A DNA stretch of 64,000 bases from Arion vulgaris (taxonomy: Eukaryota > Mollusca > Gastropoda > Stylommatophora > Arionidae), in contig CM036767.1 in assembly GCA_020796225.1 (NCBI GenBank), positions 14,102,927 through 14,166,926 on the forward strand, written 5' to 3'. Positions 1-10,447 of this stretch are shown in pieces. Made by a program: the position numbers and the translations under genes. The notes beneath the pieces are model-generated. The model was not told the origin of the DNA. It did not search any database and worked only from the letters and a program-made list of their open reading frames with translations. Every line of letters begins with the position of its first letter. Position 1 is the stretch's first letter.

Positions 1-126
1 GAAGAAGAAGAAGAGTTTCATGGAGGAGATTGAGCGAGTTGCCCAGGATAGATTGGTATGGAGAAATTACTTGCAGGCCCTATGTAACGTATAACGGTAC
101 GAGAGGAATTATTTATTTATTTTATA
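1..126 (+). mobile_element. RTE-1 LINE, 3' end
   Basis: Last about 90 bp of the RTE-1 LINE. It carries the coding tail around GAGCGAGTTGCCCAGGATAG, the terminal signature ACGGTACGAGAGGAATT and an A/T-rich tail. The same end is seen at 1249, 5160, 8030, 31140 and 31440. It lies in the intron downstream of SDR exon 2. Confidence 0.8.
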
Positions 127-139
127 CAAGATGGACTAC

Positions 140-498
140 CTTTTGGTGCCAGATCAAGTGCCAAATTCCTGGTCATGTGATCTACAGCTGCTTTTGACAT
201 GCTGTAGACAATTTCTGAAGGAACGGCTGTGGTACTGTCTATTGAAGAGACTGTTACAATGCAGCCTTTAGACTTGACCAGATGTGGGATGGCATTCTGA
301 ATCAGGAAAAAAGTGGCCTTGACATTTGTGTTCATGACAGCATCGAATGTTTCCTCTGTCTCGTCTAAGATGCTTCTGGTTTCTATAGTTGCAGCATTGG
401 CCACCAGAACGTCAAGCTGGCCAAATTTCTGGACTGTTTTTTCTACGATTTCCTTCCTGGTATCTCTGTCGGTTATGTTTCCTGTTATTGCCAGGTAT
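140..498 (-). CDS. Short-chain dehydrogenase/reductase, exon 2
   Basis: Middle exon of a classical SDR oxidoreductase, an NAD(P)-dependent enzyme of unknown substrate. On the minus strand the acceptor is ...TTTTAACTCAG|ATACC, preceded by a pyrimidine tract and a CTAAC branch-like site. The donor is CCAAAAG|GTAGTC. Joining to exon 1 (phase 2) keeps the frame and gives 359 bp. The exon encodes FGQLDVLVANAATIET (the NNAG region, here NAA instead of NAG), the catalytic Ser in IVTVSSIDS, and YSMSKAAV, the YxxxK active-site motif. It ends at LDLAPKG, where SDR proteins usually continue with the IRVN segment, so the C-terminal exon(s) lie beyond base 1. Assignment to the SDR fold is firm; the substrate is not known. 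Confidence 0.9.
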
Positions 499-570
499 CT
501 GAGTTAAAAGATCAAAGGTTAGGAAGAATCCTGTAAATTTTCTAGATAAAAATGTTAGCACAGGAAGAGG

Positions 571-651
571 AAAATAGGAAGAGGAAAATAGGAAGAGGAA
601 AATAGGAAGAGGAAAATAGGAAGAGGAAAATAGGAAGAGGAAAATAGAACC
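571..651. repeat. 14-bp minisatellite
   Basis: About six near-perfect copies of AGGAAGAGGAAAAT lie in the SDR intron. Confidence 0.9.
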
Positions 652-678
652 AACTGTGCATAACTGAAGACCATCATC

Positions 679-811
679 CTGTGGTGCCGGGGCCCGCAAT
701 GGAAGCCAAGAATAGTACCACTACTACATGTTGTAAGAGGCGTCTGATGTAGGACTTAGGGCAGCTACCCTAGTAAATAAAAAGCATCGCATAAATCGAA
801 TGACCTGGTCT
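679..811 (+). mobile_element. SINE-B1, truncated
   Basis: The SINE-B head (TGGTGCCGGGGCCC, then TGTTGTAAGAGGCG) is followed by the B1 tail start (CCCTAGTAAATAAAAAGC). It is cut off where the next MITE begins. Confidence 0.7.
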
Positions 812-942
812 CTGTGGCGACTCGTGTTAAGTTTTGTTTGTGGGGCCAGACACATTTTTTTGAGGAAAATCATGGTATCGGGTTAGGTTATATTTAATTT
901 ATACACGTTACACATAATTTTTGGTGGGGCTCGGCCCCACTG
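812..942. mobile_element. hAT-type MITE, decayed copy
   Basis: Diverged member of the CAGTGGCGGCTCGT MITE family. One end reads CTGTGGCGACTCGTG, the interior is recognisable (GGGGCCAGACACA, GGTTAGGTTATAT) and the other terminal repeat is lost after CGGCCCCACTGG. Confidence 0.6.
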
Positions 943-1140
943 GAAATTTATTGTAGTTTCGTATCTCTCTTGGCTTCCCCACTTAGCAATTAGACTAGAG
1001 TTTTAGACCCATGTATTCTCTGTAAATAATAGTGCTGGCATGTCTTGTTTTTTTAACAGCGTTGTTGCTAACTCAGGCCAGTTTGAAATAGTGTTAGCAT
1101 AAGTACAGACGGACAAGAGGCATTAGTTCTTGTTTGTATT

Positions 1141-1173
1141 TATGTATTTACGTATGTATGTATGTATGTATGT

Positions 1174-1247
<74 letters not shown>
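1141..1247. repeat. (TATG)n and (TA)n microsatellite
   Basis: A short TATG run is followed by about 35 TA units. The TA run is the landing site of the adjoining RTE-1 copy: TA-rich sequence appears again at its far end (2761-2775). Confidence 0.9.
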
Positions 1248-1248
<1 letters not shown>

Positions 1249-1252
<4 letters not shown>

Positions 1253-2762
1253 TAATAATTCCTCTCGTACCGTTATACGTTACATAGAACCTGCAAGTAA
1301 TTTCTCCATACCGCTCTATCCTGGGCAACTCGTTCAATCTCCTCCATGGAACTGAGACTGATATTTCCTGCCTCTCTCAGCAAAGTTCGCTTCAGGGTCT
1401 CCTTAGGTCGACCTCTCTTCTTGAACCCTTTGCATCCCACTTCAATGCCTGCTTTGATATTCTTTGATCATTTCTCCTCAAGGTGTGCCCAACATATCTC
1501 CATCTTCTCTTTCTTATAACAGTTGCCACTAGTGGTTTACCAGACATGTCTCTGATTTCATCACTTCTCCTGAATTCATTTCATCACTTCTCCTGAATTC
1601 GTTCCATTCTATATTCATTATTTTTCGCAGACATCTATTTTCAAATGCATTCAACTTGCTTTCTATATCTTTAGTCATTTTCCAACTCTCGCTGGCATAT
1701 GTTAGGATTGATACAACATTTGAATTGAAAATTCGTAATTTAGTTTTAATACTATATAACTTGCAGTTCCATATTTTATTTAGACTTTTAAAAGCTGATG
1801 TTGCTTTGCCAATTCGTATCATAATTTCTTTTTTAACATTTCCTGTGCAATCAAAATTGCTACCCAAATAGGTGAACTGCTCTGTTATTTTTATCATTTT
1901 AGATTCCAGTGTGATATCTGCATTACTTGCCATAGGTGTCTTCATTATATTTGTTTTTCATAGCTTATCTACAGTCGAACTTTTGATGCTATAGATGACA
2001 AGTTGTCTGTTTTTCTTTGCATATCTTGGTTGTTTCTACTTAACAAGGCAATATCATCTGCAAAATCCAAATCTTCTAGTTGACTATTTTCTACCCAATT
2101 AATGCCAGTTTCGCACCTGCAACATTTTCGCACCACCCAGTCAATGGCCACTACAAACAATAGCGGAGATAGAATACAGCCTTGCTTTACTCCGGTTTCA
2201 ACCATAAACCAGTCGCGGTGTCCACCATCAGTGCGAACTGCACCTTGTGAACCATCATAGAGGCTCTTTATAATGTTTATTATTTTGTCTGATATTCCAT
2301 AGCATCTCAGAATATTCCACAGAGAGATTCTGTGTAGACTATCAAAGGCTTTTTAAAATCGATGAAATTTAGTATGAGTGGTTGTTGCTTCTCAATATGT
2401 TCCTCCAAAATTAGTAGTAGGGTAATTATTTGGTCTAAGCAGCTTCTCCCAGGTCTAAAACCAGCTTGTTCTTCTCTCAGGGTTGTGTCCACTGCTCCTT
2501 TGATTCTATTAAGAATGATTTTGCAGAAAGTCTTGGTCATTACTGATAATAGGGTGATCCTCTCCAGTTGTTGCAATCTTTGAGATCACCTTTTTGGGGA
2601 TCTTAACAATTATTCCCTTCTTCCATTGATCTAGGACAGTTTCTTCTTCCCATACTTTATTAAATAGTTCTTGCACCTGGCTAATAGTTGTATCATCAGC
2701 CGCTTTGAGCATTTCTGCAGTAATGTTGTCATCACCCACTGCCTTATTGTTTATCAAGGAAT
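1249..2762 (-). mobile_element. RTE-1 LINE, 5'-truncated, frameshifted RT
   Basis: About 1.5 kb of a non-LTR retrotransposon reading right to left. In order it encodes LREEQAGFRPGRSCLDQI and LNFIDFKK (RT motif A region), then ETGVKQGCILSPLLF, LDFADDIALLSRNNQ (FADD catalytic motif), EQFTYLGS and ESWKMTKDIESKLNAFENRC. It ends in the ACGGTACGAGAGGAATT signature and an ATT tail. The frame is broken at several places, including a 23-bp duplication at 1560-1606, so this is a dead copy. The protein pattern fits the RTE superfamily; the clade name is an inference. Confidence 0.88.
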
Positions 2763-2802
2763 ATATATATACATGTATTAGACGAAATATCATACACGCA
2801 TG

Positions 2803-2970
2803 CAGTGGCGGCTCGTGCTCATTTTTGTTGGTGGAGCCAGACACAAATGTTTGGAAAAATCATGGTTTTGGGATAGGTTATATTTTAATTTATAAGACTA
2901 TAAATACACGTTGCACATTATTTTTTGGGGGGGTCCGGACCCAGTGGCCCTTAATGACGAGCCGCCACTG
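2803..2970. mobile_element. hAT-type MITE
   Basis: Terminal inverted repeats CAGTGGCGGCTCGT and ACGAGCCGCCACTG bound a 168-bp element with no coding capacity. The flanks share an imperfect ACACGCAT-like duplication. Confidence 0.85.
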
Positions 2971-3380
2971 CACACACGCATACATAAACACCTGGACATG
3001 CTGGAGTGCAGTGTAACGAACGTGCTGATTTTCTTGCAAACAATGCCGCAACTCAAGTGGCCAGTAGTATGGACAGAGTCGATGTCATCAATGCTGTACG
3101 CTCTAATTTATGTGACATGGGCGAGTCTCAGACACAGGAACGAGTGAGAGAATTAAGAGTTAAGCCTGGACATTCCAGGCTGTGTCGTCTTCATGGTAGA
3201 GAGAGAGAGAGAGAATATACTAATCAACTTCTCATAGGTTCGGTGAGCAGCTGAACTTTGCAATGGCTGCTGCAGCGGATGACAGAGCACGTATGGGAAT
3301 GCCTAAATATGCCAGGACATAACATAACACAAGATCGCATAACATAACATGTTATGATCGCATAACATAACATAACACAA
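2971..3380 (+). mobile_element. LINE-G 3' part with RNase H end
   Basis: From about 2999 the reading frame gives GHAGVQCNERADFLA, the last conserved block of an RNase H domain as found in some non-LTR retrotransposons. After MDRVDVINAVRSNL comes a terminal segment encoding YTNQLLIGSV and TEHVWECL, and the element ends in repeated CATAACATAACA. A small GA microsatellite interrupts it near 3200. Related ends lie at 31235 and 58425 (minus) and a related RNase H at 59405 (minus). Confidence 0.7.
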
Positions 3381-3554
3381 ATTGAAATACATACAGAGAC
3401 ACAGGAATATGCTATACGTATATAGCTTCAAATATGGAAACAAGTAATTTAATATTTTTAATAACACAATAATTTTAACAACACTGGGACAGTTAACACA
3501 ACAGTTGTCACATAAAGAGATACCGCTAAAACTAAAGCAAATCTTATAAGAACG

Positions 3555-3904
3555 ATTTTCTGGCCAACACCAGTGTCAAACATGGCCAATAACAGCAGCT
3601 AATGAGCGGAAAATTGTAACGACAGAGATGAGGTGTCTTAGAAGAGCTACAGGTGTGACAATAAGAGACAAAATTAGAAATGAAGAAATCAGAAGAAGAC
3701 TGGGCGTGAAATCAGCCATGCAATTAATAAAACAACAACAGATTAGATGGTTTGGACACATGACTAGAATGCCCTGGTATCGCCTACCACAGAGAGCCAC
3801 ACAGAAAAAGTATGAGTACAAAGCAAGAGGAAGACCACGCAAAGATGGAGCGACGGCATCAAGAACAGCCTTACGAACATGAATATCAGCTTAGAAAGTG
3901 CCTT
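3555..3904 (+). mobile_element. LINE-X-like C-terminus
   Basis: Encodes the post-RT C-terminal pattern of RTE-like LINEs: TEMRCLRRATGVTIRDKIRN, IRWFGHMTRM, then KARGRPRKDG. The start is truncated. The 3' end passes into a short tandem array. Confidence 0.75.
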
Positions 3905-4135
3905 AAAACAAGCACACACAAGATCACTACGTTTCACCCCCAACACTTCTATAAAGAAGTCAATGGTGGAAGAGAAGAACAAGCACACACAAAATCACTA
4001 CGTTTCACCCTCCAACACTTCTATAAAGAAGTAAATGGTGGAAGAGAAGAAAAAGAGACACACACAAAATCACTACGTTTCACTCCCAACACTTCTATAA
4101 AGAAGTAAATGGTGGAAGAGAAGAAGGAGAATAAC
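3905..4135 (+). repeat. About 70-bp triplication at a LINE 3' end
   Basis: Three imperfect copies of a unit holding CACACACAAAATCACTACG, CCAACACTTCTATAAAGAAG and AATGGTGGAAGAGAAGA. The unit directly continues the LINE ORF above, so it is an amplified LINE terminus. Confidence 0.75.
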
Positions 4136-4320
4136 TCAAGGGTAAGCCCCGAGGCTTATGAACATGACAAAAAGCAACAAAACTAGCTAATACTACAGGA
4201 TTATAGGTCACACATAATACTGAAATTGATCCTAGCATTTGTTTCAGCGTTACTGCTTAGCCACGAGATTAACATTTTAGATTCAACGATCAGCTAAGGT
4301 ATACTAAAAATACAGACCAT

Positions 4321-4585
4321 TATACAGGGTGTTCAACTTAAAAGCAGCCCCAGTCATAAATATAAATTTGCCAGGTACGCATTGCATCTCCTATATTTAC
4401 TATTTAAATCGGTTCTGACTAGCTTGTCCTACGTCACATTTGTTCATCGCCCCTTCCGCACTACAATTACATACAGTCACACAACCTTGACCTATACTAC
4501 GTCATAACTGAACCTTCCCATTTCCATACATATATGCCAGATTAGATTCATTCACAGGCTGCTTTTAAGTTGAACACCCTGTATA
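4321..4585. mobile_element. Mariner-like MITE
   Basis: A 265-bp noncoding element with about 27-bp perfect terminal inverted repeats. The left end starts TATACAGGGTGTTCAACTTA and the right end is its reverse complement. The CAGGGTG start and flanking TA are typical of Tc1/mariner elements. Confidence 0.82.
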
Positions 4586-4589
4586 AAGA

Positions 4590-5195
4590 ATATATACATT
4601 TTAGGTAGCAATTTTGATTGCACAGGAAATGTTAAAAAGAAATTATGCTACGAATTTATCAAAGCAACATCAGCTTTTAAAAGTCTAAATCAAATATGGA
4701 ACTGCAAGTTATATAGTATTAAAACTAAATTACGAATTTTCAATTCAAATGTTGTATCAATCCTAACATATGCCAGCGAGAGTTGGAAAATGACTAAAGA
4801 TATAGAAAGCAAGTTGAATGCATTTGAAAATAGATGTCTGCGAAAAATAATGAATATAAAATGGAACGAATTCAGGAGAAGTGATGAAATCAGAGACATG
4901 TCTGGTGAACCACTAGTGACAACTGTTATAAGAAAGAGAAGATGGAGATATGTTGGACACACCTTGAGGAGAAATGATCAACGAATATCAAAACAGGCAT
5001 TGAAGTGGGATGCAAAGGGTTCAAGAAAGAGAGGACGACCTAGAGAGACCCTGAAACAAACGTTGCTGAGAGAGACAAGAAATACGACCTCAGTTCCATG
5101 GAAGAGATTGAACGAGTTGCCCCGGGTAGAGCGGTGTTGAGAAATTGCTTGCAGGCCCTATGTAACGTATAACGGTACGATATGAATTATTATTA
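4590..5195 (+). mobile_element. RTE-1 LINE, 3' fragment
   Basis: Starts inside the FTYLGS region and runs through SNVVSILTYASESWKMTKDI, RRWRYVGHTLRRNDQ and RKRGRPRETL to ACGGTACGATATGAATT and an ATT tail. It lacks the 23-bp duplication seen in the copies at 1249 and 7205. Confidence 0.88.
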
Positions 5196-5219
5196 TTATT
5201 ATTATATAAAGAGTTTCAC

Positions 5220-5401
5220 CTGTCAATTTGACCTCCTGAGATCTTCAAACAGTTCTCCAAAGTTTCATTCAGTCTTCCTGCATCTCGTCCACACAAAGTG
5301 ACCTTTGCTCCTCGCTGGGCAAACATTAATGCTGTGGCTGCCCCTATCCCAGAGCTGGCGCCTGTTACGATCACCACCTTGTTGATGAAATCTTGCGACA
5401 T
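5220..5401 (-). CDS. Short-chain dehydrogenase/reductase, exon 1
   Basis: First coding exon of the SDR gene: 60 codons plus two bases, starting at the ATG ending at 5401. It encodes the N-terminal Rossmann half: MSQDFINKVVIVTGASSGIG, with the TGxxxGxG dinucleotide-binding motif at residues 13-20, then MFAQRGAKVTLCGRD. The arginine after CG suggests possible NADP preference, which is an inference. The donor is TTGACAG|GTGAAA. The reading continues as DRYLAITGNITDRDT in exon 2. There is no signal peptide, so a cytosolic or mitochondrial enzyme is likely. Translation start: first ATG, directly before the Rossmann strand, as usual for this family. Confidence 0.9.
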
Positions 5402-5498
5402 GGCTAGTAGCAGACGAGCAGGACAACGTAATCTTCAATGAGATTTTGCTTGAGTCCAGGGAGTAATGCAGCCCTAATCTGGTAAAGTGCAACATACG
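5402..5498 (-). other. Probable 5' UTR of the SDR gene
   Basis: On the minus strand TTGTTTTCTCACAG precedes 5498 and looks like a splice acceptor. The 97 bp between it and the ATG would then be 5' UTR, with a noncoding first exon further right. No promoter could be assigned. Confidence 0.4.
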
Positions 5499-5542
5499 CT
5501 GTGAGAAAACAAGTTAGACAGGACATGGTCCTTAATAATAAT

Positions 5543-5795
5543 ACTTCTTCTTCTTGGAACGCTCCATATCGACCACTTGTTAACCACTCAGTGTGATTTG
5601 TATGTGATCTGAGCCTAAGAGCGATTGTACATTGCGCCAGTTATGCGCCTACAAGTAGACCAGCACATCCGATATCTGCGCTGCTTTTTATTTACTAGGA
5701 AGCATCACTAGGGCCTACATCAGTCGCCTCTTACGACATGCATTGTAGGTTGCAGTGGTACTATTCTTTGCTTCCCTTGCGGGCCCCGATTTCCC
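5543..5795 (-). mobile_element. SINE-B1
   Basis: Full B1-type SINE reading right to left: head with GGGGCCCGC and TCGTAAGAGGCGACTGATG, tail with CTGGCGCAATGTACAATCG, AGTGGTTAACAAGTGGTCGA and a GAA-rich end. The head's first bases have decayed. The following 300 bp (5796-6094) hold no recognised feature. Confidence 0.8.
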
Positions 5796-6094
5796 ACGAG
5801 CGGCCTATATCGGTTATCGGTAGGAATTAAGTTAACCGGGAGCCATGGAATCATTAGCATACACCCCCTTCCACATCTACTTAGAAAACTGACCCCTATG
5901 AGTCTGCCTGGAGTGCTATGATGTATGTTTGCTAAACAGTCACAAATCATAAATGATTTATCTCACCAGTCTTCTTTTTTTGTCGTTACACTGTTACCCA
6001 GTTGTTGCCCAGTGTCATGGTTTTCTGTTTTTGTCTTGCGCTGTTCTGGTGGCTTGAGGTTATTGTTATTTTTGCTCTTTCACAGGATTCTGCT

Positions 6095-6335
6095 ATGTCA
6101 TCTAACCATCTTTTCGTGGTCTTCCTCTCGCTTTATTTTCTGAAGTTCTATTGTAGAAGACTCTGTATACTGTGGAGTCTGGATGCATTCTTATTAAGTG
6201 GTCAAACCACTTCATTCTTTGTTTCTCAATGTAGTTTAAGCAAGGTTCTGTGCCAACTTCCTTTCTTATAATGATTTTGGTGACTGTCTTTTCTGGTGTT
6301 GTTGGTAACTTTTCGCAAGCACCGCATTTCACATG
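6095..6335 (-). mobile_element. LINE-X-like fragment
   Basis: On the minus strand this encodes IIIRKEVGTEPCLNYIEKQR, MKWFDHLIRM and KARGRPRKDG, the C-terminal block also seen at 3555 and 48620. Both ends are truncated. Confidence 0.7.
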
Positions 6336-6460
6336 TAGTTATTTATTGCGACTGTTCTTTGCTCATTGTCCATGTTTGGCTCTGGTAACACAAAGTAGGT
6401 ATGATTTATCTTATCAGTAACAGCCACAAACTGTGCCTTCAATATTAAGCAATAAACAAC

Positions 6461-6541
6461 CTTGACCTAGTTTTACAACTAGCATTGACCTAGTTTTACA
6501 ACTAACCTTGGCCTAGTTTTACAACTAACCTTGACCTAGTT
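6461..6541. repeat. 23-bp minisatellite, 3.5 copies
   Basis: The unit is TTGACCTAGTTTTACAACTA plus three bases. The surrounding 6336-6680 shows nothing else. Confidence 0.85.
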
Positions 6542-6681
6542 CGGGAAGAGTATGTTAAATAAACCATTTGTTGACAGCAAGCTTAAATTGTTGAGAGTAA
6601 AGTCTATTTGATAGACATATCATATACGTTTAAATTGTCATGAGAAAGTGGATTACATTTCATGGACATAACATCATAACG

Positions 6682-6922
6682 TGGCGTCTATGGCTTAGGG
6701 GATAGTGACTCTGTCTATTAACCCCGAGGTTCTGAGTTCGAACCACGCTGCGGACAGTTTGGTTGCAAATTGTTTCGCGTGGATTTTACAAAAGACGATG
6801 GCACCACCCGTTCAGAAAGCAATGGCAAACTATTGAACGTAATAATGCCTAGAAAAATCACAAACAGCGTTACAAAGCTGATTCGCAAAGTCCTGTAAAG
6901 GATATGCAATTAACTAACTAAC
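6682..6922 (+). mobile_element. SINE-E (tRNA-derived)
   Basis: The head has a tRNA-like A box (TGGCTTAGGGGATAGTGAC) and B box (GAGTTCGAACC). The body is marked by CCGTTCAGAAAGCAATGGCA and the tail AAGTCCTGTAAAGGATATGC ends in (AACT)n. The same tail type terminates the RTE-2 LINE. Related pieces lie at 43857, 45107 and 51150. 6923-7204 holds no feature. Confidence 0.8.
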
Positions 6923-7204
6923 ATTCTATCTGGGATCGATGATGGGCAAAGTTGATAACATGGTCCCCGGCAACATAAGGCCGACTAGCTAGTCCTTTAC
7001 ATGCGGCTGAAGTCGGAGTAAGACTCGTCTGAATGACGAGGGACACTGGTGATAAAGAAAATAAGCCTTCACGCAAAAATCAATCAGAAATTATGTATTA
7101 AGTTAATACTTGACTACTCGTTAATTCAAAGCGAGTGACAAAAAATCATATTTATTTTATCTATTGAATAAGATAATAAGTCAATTAATAATAATAATTG
7201 AATA

Positions 7205-8053
7205 AGTCAACTAGAAGATTTGGGTTTTGCAGATGATATTGCCTTGTTAAGTAGAAACAACCAAGATATGCAAAGAAAAACAGACAACTTGTCATCTATA
7301 GCATCAAAAGTTGGACTGCAGATAAGCTATGAAAAAACAAATATAATGAAGACACCTATGGCAAGTAATGCAGATATCACACTGGAATCTAAAATGATAA
7401 CTATAACAGAGCAGTTCACCTATTTAGGTAGCAATTTTGATTGCACAGGAAATGTTAAAAAAAAATGTTGATACGAATTGGCAAAGCAACATCAGCTTTC
7501 ACAAGTCTAAATAAAATATGGAACTGCAAGTTATATAGTATTAAAACTAAATTACAATTTTCAATTCAAATGTTGTATCAATCCTAACATATGCCAGCGA
7601 GAGTTGGAAAATGACTAAAGATATAGAAAGCAAGTTGAATGCATTTGAAAATAGATGTCTGCGAAAAATAATGAATATAGAATGGAACGAATTCAGGAGA
7701 AGTGATGAAATGAATTCAGGAGAAGTGATGAAATCAGAGACATGTCTGGTCAACCACTAGTGACAACTGTTATAAGAAAGAGAAGATGGAGATATGTTGG
7801 GCACACCTTGAGGAGAAATGATCAAAGAATATCAAAGCAGGCATTGAAGTGGGATGTAAAGGGTTCAAGAATAGAGGTCGACCTAAGGAGACCCTGAAAC
7901 GAACTTTGCTGAGAGAGGCAAGAAATATCGGTCTCAGTTCCATGGAGGAGATTGAGCGAGTTGCCCAGGATAGAGCGGTATGGAGAAATTACTTGCAGGC
8001 CCTATGTAACGTATAACGGTACGAGAGCAATTATTATTATTATTATTATTATT
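7205..8053 (+). mobile_element. RTE-1 LINE, 5'-truncated, with target duplication
   Basis: Encodes LGFADDIALLSRNNQDMQRK and EQFTYLGSNFDCTGNVKK to the family 3' end, followed by (ATT)n. ATTGAATAAG flanks both sides as a 10-bp target duplication. It carries the same frameshifting 23-bp duplication (7688-7733) as the copy at 1249. Confidence 0.9.
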
Positions 8054-8099
8054 ATTGAATAAGAAGTTTACTGTGGAAATGATAATTTTAGAACGGGAG

Positions 8100-8740
8100 C
8101 ATGATTGATTGAGTGATTGATATGCCCATGATCATTGCACTTCGGTGAGTAACCATGTATGCTCCGATCTCTTTCTTACACAGGAAGAACTTAGCGACAG
8201 TGCATGAGCTCTGTAGCAACTGTGAGGGTCATCAATGTAATTTAGAATAGTGGCAACATTTCGTAGGAATTTTATTTCATTATCTTTCTACAGCCCGTCT
8301 GCCCAGCGTGTTCGTAGCGCGTTGGACTACGGGTGACTATCCCTCTGTGTGTGCGGGTTCAATTCCGCAGAATGGCAGAAAAAGCCACAGATTCCCCAGA
8401 TTTACGGTGTTCGTGGCACCGAACCGAAGGGTTACGATGTCCATGGCACCTAGCCGAAGAAGAGCTGAAAAGCTCAAGAGCTTCTGGATCGGAAAAAAAA
8501 AATGTATCTTTCTAATTAATTTTGCCATGGCTTCGGTTTTAGAATCTGCTCTTCTCTCGTTTGTGAACTGCCAAGGGCGTTTTTACATACTCAACTTAAA
8601 CATGGGACCGAGGTTTTATCGTCCGTCTCCGTCAGGACTAGGAACTCGATCTCACCTACTCTACGTGGAAACGAACCGAGTACCATTGAAACAAGAGGCG
8701 AGCAGCTAACCTCTGTGTTACTGAGACTCCTGTGTATGGC
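8100..8740. repeat. Dispersed repeat family F, split by SINE-A
   Basis: Homologous to 13010-13425: CATTGCACTTCGGTGAGTAA on the left, TTTTATCGTCCGTCTCCG and AGGAACTCGATCTCA on the right. A SINE-A insertion separates the halves. No coding capacity is visible and the class is unknown. Confidence 0.7.
8291..8504 (+). mobile_element. SINE-A (tRNA-derived)
   Basis: Best reference copy of the family. tRNA-like A box TAGCGCGTTGGAC and B box GGTTCAATTCC form a split RNA polymerase III promoter. A body with GTGTTCGTGGCACCGAACCG follows, then AGCTCAAGAGCTTCTGGATC and poly(A). The 10-bp duplication TATCTTTCTA flanks it (8281-8290 and 8505-8514). Confidence 0.9.
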
Positions 8741-8769
8741 AACAAACAAAAAGACTTAATCTCTTGTAA

Positions 8770-9100
8770 AATGTTATTTGAGGAACTTATGGAGAGAACA
8801 AGACAAATTCCAGTGAACGAACAAGTTAAAAAAAAGACGCTGGCGCTGGATAGGACACACTTTGCAAAACCGGAGGGAATATAACAAGAAGGGTACTTGC
8901 CTGGAACCCGCAGGGACAGCGAAAGAAGGAGAGGCCGAGAAATACATGGAGACAGGATTTGGAGGCGGAGATCAACCGACTGGAGGGAGCTGCAGGAGAT
9001 AGCTAGAGATAGGAAGACTTGGCATGAGTTGGTTGAGGGCCTATGCCCCAATCCGGGGTAAAAGGCAAAGAGAGAGAAATGTTATTTCTCCGAACAAAGA
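8770..9100 (+). mobile_element. LINE-Q, 3' fragment
   Basis: Shares GAACTTATGGAGAGAACAAG, the CTGGCGCTGGATAGGACACA segment (RRWRWIGH-type block) and the terminal LVEGLCPNPG-type coding end with the copy at 51600-52480. The reading frame is broken. Confidence 0.8.
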
Positions 9101-9104
9101 ATAT

Positions 9105-9905
9105 ATGTCCGTATGTTGGCGGGGTTCGCAAGGGAAGCAAATAATAGTAACAATGCGACCTACAAGGCAACCCCATGAACAAAACTTACAGAGTAAGCTA
9201 TGTGGAATCTTTTGAGGAACTTCAACTGACATTCAGCTTCATAGAGGCAACCTACTTCATAGAGGCAACCTACTTCATAGAGGCAACCTACTTCATAGAG
9301 GCAACCTACTTCATAGAGGCAACCTACTTCATAGAGGCAACCTACTTCATAGAGGCAACCTACTTCATAGAGGCAACCTACTTCATAGAGGCAACCTACT
9401 TCATAGAGGCAACCTACTTCATAGAGGCAACCTACTTCATAGAGGCATATGCTGACAGACTGGCTAAAGAGGGAGCAGGAATACCTCAAGATGACAACCT
9501 GGTCAGCTATGAAGAAGCAAAACCATCACCAAAGGAAACTACAAAACAAAGTGGGATAAATAACACCAAAACAGAACAAGGACGATGGATATTACCAACT
9601 GTCCAGATGAGACTAGACAGCTATACTTCGCCTCCGGACGGGTCACAACAGAATGAGACACCACCTGTACACTAAATTCAAGATAGGCACCAACGACCTG
9701 TGTCCCTGTGGCGTGGCGAGTATGACAACAGAACATCCTACAGAACTGCCCCCAGTGTGCAAACCTGAGAAGAGAGAGATGACCCACTTACACTAGCGTC
9801 CAAGACAAACTGTATATCGTGGCTGATAATCTGAGGCAGAAGGCTGCCTGTTTTAGATAATCAGCAATTCCAATCTAGTGAGAATGCAGAAGAAGAAGAT
9901 AATCA
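9105..9905 (+). mobile_element. LINE-N, RNase H and C-terminus
   Basis: Begins with a SINE-B-like scrap (9105-9170). It then encodes YADRLAKEGAGIPQDD (end of RNase H), TKFKIGTNDLCPCG and, in another frame, EHILQNCPQCANLRRER, a Cys/His knuckle known near the end of some RNase H-bearing LINEs. The C-terminus DKLYIVADNLRQ leads to a (GAA)n tail. Frameshifts and an internal 18-bp array make it inactive. Confidence 0.75.
9237..9449 (+). repeat. 18-bp minisatellite inside LINE-N
   Basis: About 12 perfect copies of CTTCATAGAGGCAACCTA, reading FIEATY in the LINE frame. The array sits immediately before the conserved YADRLAKEG block and keeps the frame. Confidence 0.95.
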
Positions 9906-10242
9906 CGTAAAAATAAACAAAACACGTAATCACAAAGTACTGTAGTTTTACAAATTACAAAACAATGACAAAATACAGCAACGTTTCGACCAACAAGGCC
10001 TTTATCAAGCAACCGAACAACAGGAGTGACGAATTTTAAAAAACATATGGACGACTATATACAAACGTTTCTAATGAAAATCTGGGAATAAAAACGAATA
10101 ACGAAATAAATGTAACACAAAAACACACATAAAAACTAGAAATAGAACGGAAGAGAAACAATGAAAAATCTAGTAAATATATAACTTGAATACATGCAAC
10201 ATATACCCATATAGATTACAAGGCATGGGAAAGAAAGTACTA
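9890..10242 (-). mobile_element. Penelope-like terminal repeat, arm 1
   Basis: Terminal (pLTR-like) segment of a Penelope-like element. On the minus strand it carries CTTGATAAAGGCC, a short loop and GGTCGAAACGTTGC, followed by ACAGTACTTTGTGATTACGTG. It forms one arm of a long inverted repeat with 10448-10800. Confidence 0.75.
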
Positions 10243-10447
10243 AGAAGCATAGGAATGTAATACGTTGAGCCTACGTGGTCGCAAGGTACCATACAAAGAA
10301 ATCAACCGATTTTCCAGAGCAAATCGACTGCGATCATCCGAGGAACATGATCGGATGGCTGTGACCTGGACATCGTGAGCTCCTAAATAGCCAGTATCAT
10401 TGAAATGGCGGCTACATGGTACAGAGCATTGGCGTATGTCGCGCAAG
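10240..10447 (-). pseudogene. Penelope GIY-YIG endonuclease remnant
   Basis: A 68-codon minus-strand frame between the two arms reads TLRDIRQCS-like, SRHFNDTGYLGAHDVQV and RFALENRLISLYGTLRP, then RRLNV. This matches the C-terminal half of the GIY-YIG nuclease fused to Penelope reverse transcriptases (H-F-N spacing, R...E..LI..L.TL.P..LN). It lies directly before arm 1 in the coding direction, the expected order. The reverse transcriptase itself is absent. Confidence 0.65.

Noticed and set aside
8291..8504. tRNA gene suggested by A and B boxes
   Set aside because: The cloverleaf is not complete, the element has a body, poly(A) and target duplication, and it is repeated many times: a SINE.
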